A stretch of DNA of 64,000 nt from Chloroflexota bacterium. GTDB lineage: Bacteria > Chloroflexota > UBA6077 > CF-72. Below, one piece after another: positions 1 through 8,054 of the stretch. Location of the stretch: positions 19,594 to 83,593 of the forward strand of contig JAFAZN010000098.1 in the NCBI GenBank assembly GCA_019239775.1, written 5' to 3'. The notes beneath the pieces were generated by a model. That model searched no databases, had not been told where the DNA came from, and worked only from the letters and a program-made list of their open reading frames with translations. Position numbers and translations under genes: made by a program. Position 1 is the stretch's first letter. Every line of letters begins with the position of its first letter.

Positions 1-77
1 CTGACGACGACCATCCCGAGCAGGAGCACCAGAAACCAGCGTTTCAGGTGCAGGCCCGGGCGCAGCAGCTTGAGCAT
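1..77 (-). CDS. N-terminal fragment of a membrane-anchored protein, possibly YvcK/CofD-like (runs off left edge)
   Basis: Reverse strand reads MLKLLRPGLHLKRWFLVLLLGMVVV, a start codon followed by a basic stretch and a TM helix. The YvcK-like assignment is from memory of 'LRPGLxxKRW' N-termini. Only 25 codons are visible. Confidence 0.35.
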   Translation of the reverse strand, partial: MLKLLRPGLHLKRWFLVLLLGMVVV

Positions 78-93
78 CTATCTATCTGTCTAC

Positions 94-489
94 TCAGGTA
101 ATAACGCGCGATGCCACGAAGCTCACTACGCTCACCAGCAGCGCGCCGAGAAAGGCTGCGCCGAAATCGGCAACCTGCACACCGCCCTGGATGAGGCTGG
201 CAAACCAGAAGACGATCGCGTTGACGACAAGGGTGAACAGGCCGAGGGTGAGCAGGTTGAGGGGCAGAGTCAGCAGCAGCAGGATCGGACGCAGGAACGC
301 GTTGAGCACGCCGAGGATAACAGCGAACACCAGCACCGTGACCAGTGGCTCGGCGGAGTTGATGCTGAAGAGGTTGGGCGCCGCGTCGTTCAGCAGCAGC
401 ACCGCCACAGCCGTCGCGAGGACGCGGAGGACAAAGCGGCGCACGCCAGTGCACCGTACGTTACCCTCGTAGTCCGTGATCGGCAACAT
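94..489 (-). CDS. Phage holin family IV-like small membrane protein (4 TM)
   Basis: C-terminal 131 aa of the 94..1110 ORF: MLPITDYEGN...VLVFAVILGVLNAFLRPILLLLTLPLNLLTLGLFTLVVNAIVFW. This is the typical mycobacterial 4-TM holin-superfamily pattern. The upstream part of the ORF is antisense to the next gene. Confidence 0.75.
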   Translation of the reverse strand: MLPITDYEGNVRCTGVRRFVLRVLATAVAVLLLNDAAPNLFSINSAEPLVTVLVFAVILGVLNAFLRPILLLLTLPLNLLTLGLFTLVVNAIVFWFASLIQGGVQVADFGAAFLGALLVSVVSFVASRVIT

Positions 490-1414
490 CACGCAGTTCT
501 GGCGGCTCACCCGCGAGCTAGACATTGGTTCGCTGCGCGAGGCGTTCGAACGGCCTGTCAGCTTGCGCGTCCTGGGCTCCGATGGGCGCATTGCTGACCG
601 CGTGGCGCGGTTGATCGAGCCCGACCCGCAGGCGGGCGAAGTGACGACAGGTCTACTGGGGGTCGATCGTGGCGAACGCGCCGACGCGTACATCGCCGCC
701 ATCGCCAGTCCCCTCGAAGCTGAGGCCAGGCGCCACGTCAGCGACCTCAGCGTGAGTGAGGCGCCGCTTCTGGTGGTCCAGGCCGAAGAGGCCAGTGGCA
801 TGTTGGTCCTGGGGATCCCCGACGACCGCCTCGTCACCCTCGGCGCGTTCGAGTCCGACGAGGAGGTGCGCGACCGTCTGTTCAAGTCGCTAGTCGCGGC
901 TGCGCCTGAGGTGATGCTTTCGGCTGGCCGGCGGCATCCGCTGCTCAGAGAACCAGTGGCCCAGCACCTTATCCGAGACACCTCGCGGGTAAACGCGCAG
1001 TTCGCGGCGCTCTCGAGCCTGCCAGCCAACCTGCCGATCGTGGGTGGCCTTGTTGGCGATGTGGCCGACCTGCTTGTCCTCACCAAAAACCAGGTGCTGC
1101 TGCTGTTCAAACTTGCGGGGCTCTACGGCCGTGACGTTCAACTCGGACCAGAGTTAGTGGCCGAGGTCCTACCGGTTGTGGGTGGTGCGTTCGTGTGGCG
1201 TACGGCCGCGAGGGCGCTGGTTGGCCTGCTGCCGAGCATGCTCGGTCTTCTGCCGAAGACATTGGTGGCCTACACCGGTACGTACGTGGTCGGAAATACG
1301 GCGCGTTACTACTACCGCTTCGGCCGCAAACCACCACCCGAGATGCTGCGCGAGCTGCGCGAAGAAGCCGCCCGCCTCGCGAGTGCGACCCTAGGCCGTC
1401 TCCCCGGTCGCTAA
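476..1414 (+). CDS. Conserved hypothetical protein, DUF697/YcjF-like with C-terminal hydrophobic region
   Basis: 312 aa ORF; 'LPIVGGLVGDVADLLVLTKNQVLLLFKLAGLYGRD' and 'VLPVVGGAFVWRTAARALVGLLP'. Confidence 0.65.
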   Translation: MIGNITQFWRLTRELDIGSLREAFERPVSLRVLGSDGRIADRVARLIEPDPQAGEVTTGLLGVDRGERADAYIAAIASPLEAEARRHVSDLSVSEAPLLVVQAEEASGMLVLGIPDDRLVTLGAFESDEEVRDRLFKSLVAAAPEVMLSAGRRHPLLREPVAQHLIRDTSRVNAQFAALSSLPANLPIVGGLVGDVADLLVLTKNQVLLLFKLAGLYGRDVQLGPELVAEVLPVVGGAFVWRTAARALVGLLPSMLGLLPKTLVAYTGTYVVGNTARYYYRFGRKPPPEMLRELREEAARLASATLGRLPGR

Positions 1415-2404
1415 TTCGACGGTCGCTTCGCGGCTCATCAGCTCGGCGAGCGCCTCATGCACAGACAGGCCGTGATTGAGCACACGGTCAACCGTTGCGC
1501 ATACCGGCATCTCCACCCTGTAGCGAGTCGCGAGCTCAATGGCGCCCCTGGTCGCCGGGATGCCTTCGATCACCTGGGGAGTGCTGGCGACTATCTCGGC
1601 CACGGTTCGACCCCGGCCAATCTGTTCACCCGCCCAGCGGTTGCGACTCAGTCGGCTGGTACAGGTCACCACCACGTCACCCAGGCCGGCCAGTCCAGCC
1701 ACGCTGCGCGCATCACCTCCGGCGGCGTGTACCAGCCTGCCGATTTCTGCGAGCGACCGCGTGATCAGCGCGGCGCGCGCATTGTCGCCGTAGCCGAGGC
1801 CGTCGGACGCGCCCGTGGCCAGAGCGATCACGTTCTTCAACGCGCCACACAATTCGACGCCGACCATGTCCGTGGACGTGTAAACACGGAAGGTTGGGCC
1901 GTGCAGCAACTGCTGAAACAACGTCGCCACGGCTTCACTCGAAGAAGCAATCACCGCGGCAGTCGGCTGCCCACGCCCGACCTCCTCTGCGTGCGTGGGA
2001 CCCGACAGCACCGCCACCGCCGCGCCCGGAAGTTCCTGCCCGAGCACCTCCGAGAGCCGCTGCAGCGTGGCAACCTCGAGCCCCTTCGAGGCGTGGATCA
2101 CGGGCGTTCCCGTCTGAATGTAGGGTGACACCTGGCGGGCGACATCGCGCATGGCACGTGAAATGGGCGCCAGCACTACCGCGTCGGCACCAGCGAGTGC
2201 TGTTTCGAGCGAAGCAGTTGGTAGGACCGATGGCGGGACCGCCACACCGGGTAAGTACGTGGGATTTTCGCCTTGTGCGGCAATCTCGGCGGCGAGTTCG
2301 GCGCGCCGGCACCACAATCGCACCACGTGCCCGGAATTGGCCAGGAGAGCGGCCAACGCGGTCCCCCACCCGCCGGCGTTGATGACCGCGACGTGCTGGG
2401 GCAT
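1391..2404 (-). CDS. gpsA: NAD(P)H-dependent glycerol-3-phosphate dehydrogenase
   Basis: 337 aa; N-terminal 'AVINAGGWGTALAALLANSGHVVRLWCRR', 'SGPTHAEEVGRGQPTAAVIAS', 'GALKNVIALATGASDGLGYGDNARAALITRSLAEIGRL'. Confidence 0.95.
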   Translation of the reverse strand: MPQHVAVINAGGWGTALAALLANSGHVVRLWCRRAELAAEIAAQGENPTYLPGVAVPPSVLPTASLETALAGADAVVLAPISRAMRDVARQVSPYIQTGTPVIHASKGLEVATLQRLSEVLGQELPGAAVAVLSGPTHAEEVGRGQPTAAVIASSSEAVATLFQQLLHGPTFRVYTSTDMVGVELCGALKNVIALATGASDGLGYGDNARAALITRSLAEIGRLVHAAGGDARSVAGLAGLGDVVVTCTSRLSRNRWAGEQIGRGRTVAEIVASTPQVIEGIPATRGAIELATRYRVEMPVCATVDRVLNHGLSVHEALAELMSREATVELATGETA

Positions 2405-2431
2405 AACCTACCTTTAAAGTAGACGTCTTAG

Positions 2432-3040
2432 ATGCCCGTACTGCTGGCGGCAGTGATTGGCTACCTGCTGGGGGCGATCCCAACGGGCATGGTTGTCGCG
2501 CGGGTCTATCGCAACGTCGACCTTACCGTGCACGGCAGCGGACGTACCGGCGCAACCAACGTGCTGCGCACGCTTGGCAGTGGCGCGGCCGCCGTCGCAT
2601 TTGGCGGCGATTTCCTCAAGGGTGTCCTGGCGGTTGCGGCGGTGAAGTTCTTCATTGCTCCCGACAACACGTGGATCGAGATGGTGGCCGCCATTGCCGC
2701 GGTCGTGGGCCACTCCTATTCGGTGTTCATCCGCTTCAAGGGCGGTCGTGGGGTCGTCACCGGCTTTGGCGCGTCGCTGGTTGCCGCGCCGGTGCTGATG
2801 CTTGTGGCCTTCGCGATCGGTGTGGCGCTGGTGCTCCTCACTCGATACGTGTCGCTCGGCAGCGTCGTCGGCGCGATCCTTGGGGGATTGTTCCTGTGCG
2901 GTCTCGCATACGCGCAAGCCGAGCCGGCCTGGGCGCTCTGGGGCGTACTGGTTGGCGGCTTCATCGTCGTCGCCCACAAGGACAACATCGAACGCTTGCT
3001 CGCGGGTAAAGAGCGCAAACTCGGCGAGCGCGCACTCTAG
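2432..3040 (+). CDS. plsY: Glycerol-3-phosphate acyltransferase PlsY
   Basis: 202 aa membrane protein; 'GYLLGAIPTGMVVARVY', 'GSGRTGATNVLRTLG', 'FKGGRGVVTGFGA'. Confidence 0.93.
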   Translation: MPVLLAAVIGYLLGAIPTGMVVARVYRNVDLTVHGSGRTGATNVLRTLGSGAAAVAFGGDFLKGVLAVAAVKFFIAPDNTWIEMVAAIAAVVGHSYSVFIRFKGGRGVVTGFGASLVAAPVLMLVAFAIGVALVLLTRYVSLGSVVGAILGGLFLCGLAYAQAEPAWALWGVLVGGFIVVAHKDNIERLLAGKERKLGERAL

Positions 3041-3916
3041 ATGCGCATTGGGTTGCAGATACCCAGGTTCCACTGGGCGGGTGGCGCGCCCGAACTCGCG
3101 CCGAAATTAGCCGCTATCGCCCGCGCTGCAGACGACGCGGGCTTCGCGTCGATCTGGCTGATGGACCACCTCTTCCAGATCCGCTCCATCGGAGCGGTTG
3201 AAGAAGAGATGCTCGAGGCGTACACGACTCTGGGTTTTCTGGCGGCGCACACCACACGTGTTCGGCTCGGCGCCATGGTGACTGGCGTGCACTATCGCCA
3301 CCCGGGTGTGCTGATCAAGCAGGTCACCACGCTCGATGTACTTTCGGGCGGCCGAGCCTACCTGGGCATTGGCGCCGGCTGGTACGAGCGCGAGTCACGC
3401 GGGCTCGGCGTCCCGTTTCCTCCACTGGGCGAACGCTTCACGCGCCTGGAAGAGACGTTGCGCATTGCTCACGCGATGTGGACCGGGGATCGATCGCCCA
3501 TTTATGGCAAACAGTTCCAGTTGGCGGAGCCGATCAATTCACCCATGCCGCTCAGCCAGCCACATCCGCCGATCCTGGTCGGCGGCGGCGGCGAGCGCAA
3601 AACCCTGCGCCTCGTCGCGCAATACGCGGACGCGTGCAACCTGTTCACGCGCTATGGCCCGCGTGACCTGACGCACAAACTCGATGTTTTGCAGCAATAC
3701 TGCGCCGATCTGGGTCGCCCGTATTCGGAAATCGACCGCACTTCACTCGGACAGTGGAACGTTGCGCGCAAGTCGGCGCAGCAGATCCTCGACGAACTGG
3801 GAGAGCTCCACGAGATGGGGTTCACCACAGCGATTGCCAGCCTCAACGGGGTGGAGACGTTGAAACCGATCGAGGTGCTGGCGCGCGACGTCATTCCTCA
3901 CGCCCAAGGCCTCTGA
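3041..3916 (+). CDS. LLM-class (F420-dependent type) oxidoreductase
   Basis: 291 aa; 'FASIWLMDHLFQI', 'GAMVTGVHYRHPGVLIKQVTTLDVLSGGRAYLGIGAGWYERE'. Confidence 0.9.
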   Translation: MRIGLQIPRFHWAGGAPELAPKLAAIARAADDAGFASIWLMDHLFQIRSIGAVEEEMLEAYTTLGFLAAHTTRVRLGAMVTGVHYRHPGVLIKQVTTLDVLSGGRAYLGIGAGWYERESRGLGVPFPPLGERFTRLEETLRIAHAMWTGDRSPIYGKQFQLAEPINSPMPLSQPHPPILVGGGGERKTLRLVAQYADACNLFTRYGPRDLTHKLDVLQQYCADLGRPYSEIDRTSLGQWNVARKSAQQILDELGELHEMGFTTAIASLNGVETLKPIEVLARDVIPHAQGL

Positions 3917-3936
3917 TTCCCTAACATCGGGTCTCG

Positions 3937-5631
3937 GTGCGGCACCCGCGACGGACCCTCGGCCTACTTGTGCTGGCCGTGGGAACAGGGTTCGCACTGC
4001 TGGTCACGGGCACGGCGGTTTCCGCTGACGCACCCAACCTCGCTTACTCCAAAGACGTGAGCTGGCACGTCGACGGTTCGCCCGAGATCTCGGCGATGGA
4101 GCCCACCATTCGCACCGTCCTGTCCAACGTGCACGTCTCGTACAGCGGCGTCGACGGGCAGCAGATCGAAGGCTTCTTCCCCGGCCCCACGTATTCCTAC
4201 ACGCTGCCTGGGTTTACACCTTTCTACCTGTACATCCGGGATACGGCCACCGATCTGCCGATGGTCCGCTACTACTACGGCGCGCAGGCGCTGCGCAGCA
4301 CGATCGAGGAGTTTCTGCGCGAGCAGTACCCCGACGGTTCGATCTCGGCAACCATCAACCCGGACCACAAGGTCGATAAAGCCACCGTCGTCTCAGACGA
4401 AGAGGCAAGCGCGATCGTCGACGCCACCGAAGCCTACGATGCGCTGCCGGATCCGGCGTGGCTCACCCAGACACTGCGCGGGCAAACTCTGATCGAGCGG
4501 CTGAACCGCGCGATGAGCTGGGTCCTCGAGGTGCGCCGCGATCCAGCGACGCAGCTAATAAAACGCGCTCACACCACGGACTGGGGTGACATCAAGTGGG
4601 AGCCGAACAGCGATCCATCACATATGGCGCCTGGCGACCAGTGGACGGTGTCCACCTACGACCAGGCGATTGCATACGCCGCGTTGCAGGGACTTGCGCG
4701 ACTGAACGCCGCCGCGGGGCGTGATGCGGACCGCGCCCGTTGGGAAACAGAGGCCGCCAATTTGAAGGCCGCCACGAACCAGGTGCTGTGGCAGGACGAT
4801 CCGCAGCACGGCTTCTATCGCATCCATCGCCACGTGCTGCCAGACCACGTGGTGCACGACTTCAACGAAGCCGACATTGTTGCCATCGGCAACGCCGCGG
4901 CGGTCTATTACGGCCTGGCCGACCCCGACAAGGTGCCGCGCATCCTTGCGGCCCTGGAGCAGGCACGGATTGACGCCGGCGCGCCCAAGCCCGGCCTGTC
5001 GCTCGATCCGCCCTACAACAACTGGTTCCAGATTGAGATGGACCAGGGGACGTACCAGAACGGCGCACTCTGGGACTGGTGGGCCGGGCGCCAGATCAGC
5101 GCCGAGTTCTGGAGCGGCTACTGGGGGTTGGCACGGGATCACCTGTCGATGGTGGCGCGCGACTGGGCGACGCACCCCGGCAAGGTGCGCGAGTGGGAGT
5201 CGCCTAACTTGAAGAAGACTGGCGCAGACCAGGCCTACGCCGGTGCGGCGGCCGTGATGGGGCAGTCGGTCATCGACGGGCTCTTTGGCGTGCGCCTGAT
5301 CGGCAAGGAGATTTCACTCACTCCACGATTGGATGGCGTTAATGGCGGCGTACGGGTCTACGAGCCGGCGACCGACGTGTATGTCGCCTACGAGTACGGG
5401 GCTTCCGAGCGCGCCGAGGCTGTGCAGTACGGTTCGAACTCGCCCACCGCCTTGAGCCTGCACCTGCCCGTGCGCTGGCATGGCGACACCCGCGCGCGGC
5501 TGGATGGCAAAGACTGGCTGCCGCTCACCTACCAGCGGGTAGGCCAAACGCTGCTAGGAAGCGTGGTGGTGCCGAGCGGCAACCACAAAGTTGACATGTT
5601 CGAAGTCCCCTCTGGAAGAAAGCGCTTCTAA
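3937..5631 (+). CDS. Secreted hypothetical protein, possible six-hairpin glycosidase-like
   Basis: GTG start; signal-peptide-like N-terminus (LGLLVLAVGTGFALLVTGTAVSADA) and an aromatic-rich core (NAALWDWWAGRQISAEFWSGYWGLARDH-like). The glycosidase call is fold-level inference. Confidence 0.5.
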   Translation: MRHPRRTLGLLVLAVGTGFALLVTGTAVSADAPNLAYSKDVSWHVDGSPEISAMEPTIRTVLSNVHVSYSGVDGQQIEGFFPGPTYSYTLPGFTPFYLYIRDTATDLPMVRYYYGAQALRSTIEEFLREQYPDGSISATINPDHKVDKATVVSDEEASAIVDATEAYDALPDPAWLTQTLRGQTLIERLNRAMSWVLEVRRDPATQLIKRAHTTDWGDIKWEPNSDPSHMAPGDQWTVSTYDQAIAYAALQGLARLNAAAGRDADRARWETEAANLKAATNQVLWQDDPQHGFYRIHRHVLPDHVVHDFNEADIVAIGNAAAVYYGLADPDKVPRILAALEQARIDAGAPKPGLSLDPPYNNWFQIEMDQGTYQNGALWDWWAGRQISAEFWSGYWGLARDHLSMVARDWATHPGKVREWESPNLKKTGADQAYAGAAAVMGQSVIDGLFGVRLIGKEISLTPRLDGVNGGVRVYEPATDVYVAYEYGASERAEAVQYGSNSPTALSLHLPVRWHGDTRARLDGKDWLPLTYQRVGQTLLGSVVVPSGNHKVDMFEVPSGRKRF

Positions 5632-5650
5632 TGAGCTTCGTAATTCCGCG

Positions 5651-7987
5651 CTATGCCCGTGTGAGGGGCGCGAATGCGGTGTCCAGCTTTTTGATGCCGG
5701 CGCCACCGGCGAAGTTCACCTCGACGATTTCGCTGCCTGGCTCCACGCGTACGCTGACCACGATGCCGAGCCCGAACGTCGGGTGGCGAACGCGGTCCCC
5801 CGCGCGATAGGTGGGTTCCGCCGAGGGCCTCGGTGGCCTGGGCGGCCGAACTCCGGTCGGCAATCGTGGTTCAGCAACCGGTTGGAAAGCGCGCGCCGCG
5901 AATTCGCGCGCCTGCTGGCGAGTGAGCTGTGGTCGATCCTCGCGCCGCGATGACCAGGCCGGTGCTCCGGGGTGCCGCGAGCCCGCGCCAGGCGCATGCG
6001 TCACCATCGCCAGCGAGGGGGGAATATCCAGGAGAAACCGTGAGGCCGTAGAAGTGGAGGAGTTTCCATACGTCGTGCGTCGAAACGCGCGCACGAGGTA
6101 AAGGCCGCGCATTGCACGCGTGACGCCGACGTAAAACAGGCGGCGTTCCTCCTCCAGCTGGCGCGGATCATCAACCGAGCGCTGATGCGGCAACACGCCT
6201 TCCTCCACACCCACCAGGAAGACGTACGGGAACTCCAGGCCTTTGGCGGCGTGCAGCGTGATCAGGGTGACGGCCTCGCCAGCCACGCCGGATTCGTCGA
6301 GCTGATCGACGTCCTGGACCAGTGAGACATCTTCGAGGAACGCCGAAAGCGCACTCTGCGTCGCCAGCTCGTCATAGTTCTGCGCCTTGGACCGCAGCTC
6401 CTGGACGTTCGCATAGCGCTCTTCACCCTCCTCGGAACCGTCACGCAGGAAACGCAGGTACCCGCTGCGCTCGAGGACGGTATCGAGAATGTCGAGCACA
6501 CTCCGGTCGGCGAGGTCCTGGCGGATCGGTTCGATGATGTCGGCGAACGCGCCGAACAGCTCTCGCGCGCGAGTGGCAAACGGAGCCTGTGCCGCGAGCG
6601 GATCGCTGCCGTCATCGGTTCGCAACGCGGCGATGCGCACCAGCGCCTCGTATGGTCCGATGTTTTCGGCGGAAGCCCAGCGCAGCAGGTCCTGCACCGT
6701 CTTCTGACCGATACCGCGTGGCGGAAGGTTGATCACCCGCTGCAAGCTGACCCCGTCGAACGGGTTCTGAATCAACCGCAGATACGCGAGGACGTCTTTG
6801 ACCTCCCTGCGCTCGTAAAACCGCACGCCACCCACGAGTCGGTAGGGCATCCCCGCGCGGACGAACGCATCTTCAATCGCCCGTGACTGGGCGTTGGTGC
6901 GATACAGGATGCCGAAGTTGCTAAGCGCAACATGCTGGCTCTTGTGGAGTCGTTCGATCTCACGCAGCACATACAGCGCTTCATCCTGCTCGTTGTAGGC
7001 CTCATGTACCGTGACCGGCGTGCCCTGATCGTTCTTGGTCCAGAGGTTCTTTTCCTTGCGGAGTTTGTTGGCTTTGATAACCGCGCGTGCAACCTGCAGG
7101 ATGGTGCTGGTCGATCGATAATTCTGCTCCAGAACGACGACCTTGAGGTCGGGAAAGTCGCTCTCGAAGTTGAGAATGTTACGAATATCGGCTGAACGCC
7201 AGGAATAGATCGACTGGTCCTCGTCGCCGACGACGCACAGGTTGCGGCTCTGATTTGTGATGAGTTTGACGATCTCGTACTGGGCGATGTTGGTGTCTTG
7301 AAACTCGTCGACCATCACGTAGCGGAAGCGGCGCTGATAGAACTCCAGCACTTCAGGAACGGCGCGGAACAGCTCCACCGTCACGCCGAGCAAATCGTCG
7401 AAATCCAGGGCGTGGTGACGATCGAGCAGGTCGTTGTAGCGGCGGTACACCCGCGCGACCGTTTCATGCCACTGGCCCTGAGCATCGCGGGTGTACGCCT
7501 CGGCGTCGATCAACTCTGACTTCGCGTGCGAAATCGCACTGAGCACCGAACGTGGGGAAGTTCGCTTCTCGTCGATCTCGAACTCTTTGAGGATCTGCTT
7601 GACCAGGTCGATCTGGTCGTTGTCGTCGTAAATGGCAAAGCCCGGATCACGCCCCAGGTGCTTGATGTCACGCCTGAGCCAACGCGCGCACAACGAATGG
7701 AACGTTCCAACCGACAGGCCTCTGGCGAGGTCTTCGCCAACGAGAACGTTGAGGCGCTCGCGCAGCTCGCGCGCGGCCTTGTTCGTGAAGGTGACGGCGA
7801 CGACGTTGTAGGGGTACAGCTTGTCTACCGTTCTGAGGAGGTAGGCAACGCGATGGACGATCACGCGAGTCTTGCCCGAGCCAGGACCCGCAAGGATCAA
7901 CAGTGGGCCGTCGGTATGCGAGACGGCTTCTCGCTGGTGAGGATTGAGGCCTTCGAGAAGTTCGTGGGCTGCCGAGGTCGTGGTCAT
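5651..7987 (-). CDS. pcrA: ATP-dependent DNA helicase UvrD/PcrA/Rep family
   Basis: 778 aa; 'LNPHQREAVSHTDGPLLILAGPGSGKTRVIVHRVAYLL', 'VGDEDQSIYSWRSADIRNI', 'VTLITLHAAKGLEFPYVFLVG', C-terminal 'GDRVRHPTFGLGIVVSV'. Confidence 0.95.
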   Translation of the reverse strand: MTTTSAAHELLEGLNPHQREAVSHTDGPLLILAGPGSGKTRVIVHRVAYLLRTVDKLYPYNVVAVTFTNKAARELRERLNVLVGEDLARGLSVGTFHSLCARWLRRDIKHLGRDPGFAIYDDNDQIDLVKQILKEFEIDEKRTSPRSVLSAISHAKSELIDAEAYTRDAQGQWHETVARVYRRYNDLLDRHHALDFDDLLGVTVELFRAVPEVLEFYQRRFRYVMVDEFQDTNIAQYEIVKLITNQSRNLCVVGDEDQSIYSWRSADIRNILNFESDFPDLKVVVLEQNYRSTSTILQVARAVIKANKLRKEKNLWTKNDQGTPVTVHEAYNEQDEALYVLREIERLHKSQHVALSNFGILYRTNAQSRAIEDAFVRAGMPYRLVGGVRFYERREVKDVLAYLRLIQNPFDGVSLQRVINLPPRGIGQKTVQDLLRWASAENIGPYEALVRIAALRTDDGSDPLAAQAPFATRARELFGAFADIIEPIRQDLADRSVLDILDTVLERSGYLRFLRDGSEEGEERYANVQELRSKAQNYDELATQSALSAFLEDVSLVQDVDQLDESGVAGEAVTLITLHAAKGLEFPYVFLVGVEEGVLPHQRSVDDPRQLEEERRLFYVGVTRAMRGLYLVRAFRRTTYGNSSTSTASRFLLDIPPSLAMVTHAPGAGSRHPGAPAWSSRREDRPQLTRQQAREFAARAFQPVAEPRLPTGVRPPRPPRPSAEPTYRAGDRVRHPTFGLGIVVSVRVEPGSEIVEVNFAGGAGIKKLDTAFAPLTRA

Positions 7988-8054
7988 CGCCTGGCGACTA
8001 TTGTCCCACGACGACCGTCACGGGAGACGCCCAATTACGCAGCGAACCCACGGG

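Noticed and set aside
5651-7987. PcrA helicase as part of a defence system
   Set aside because: Sequence has the ordinary full-length PcrA/UvrD layout including the C-terminal Tudor-like region, consistent with housekeeping repair.
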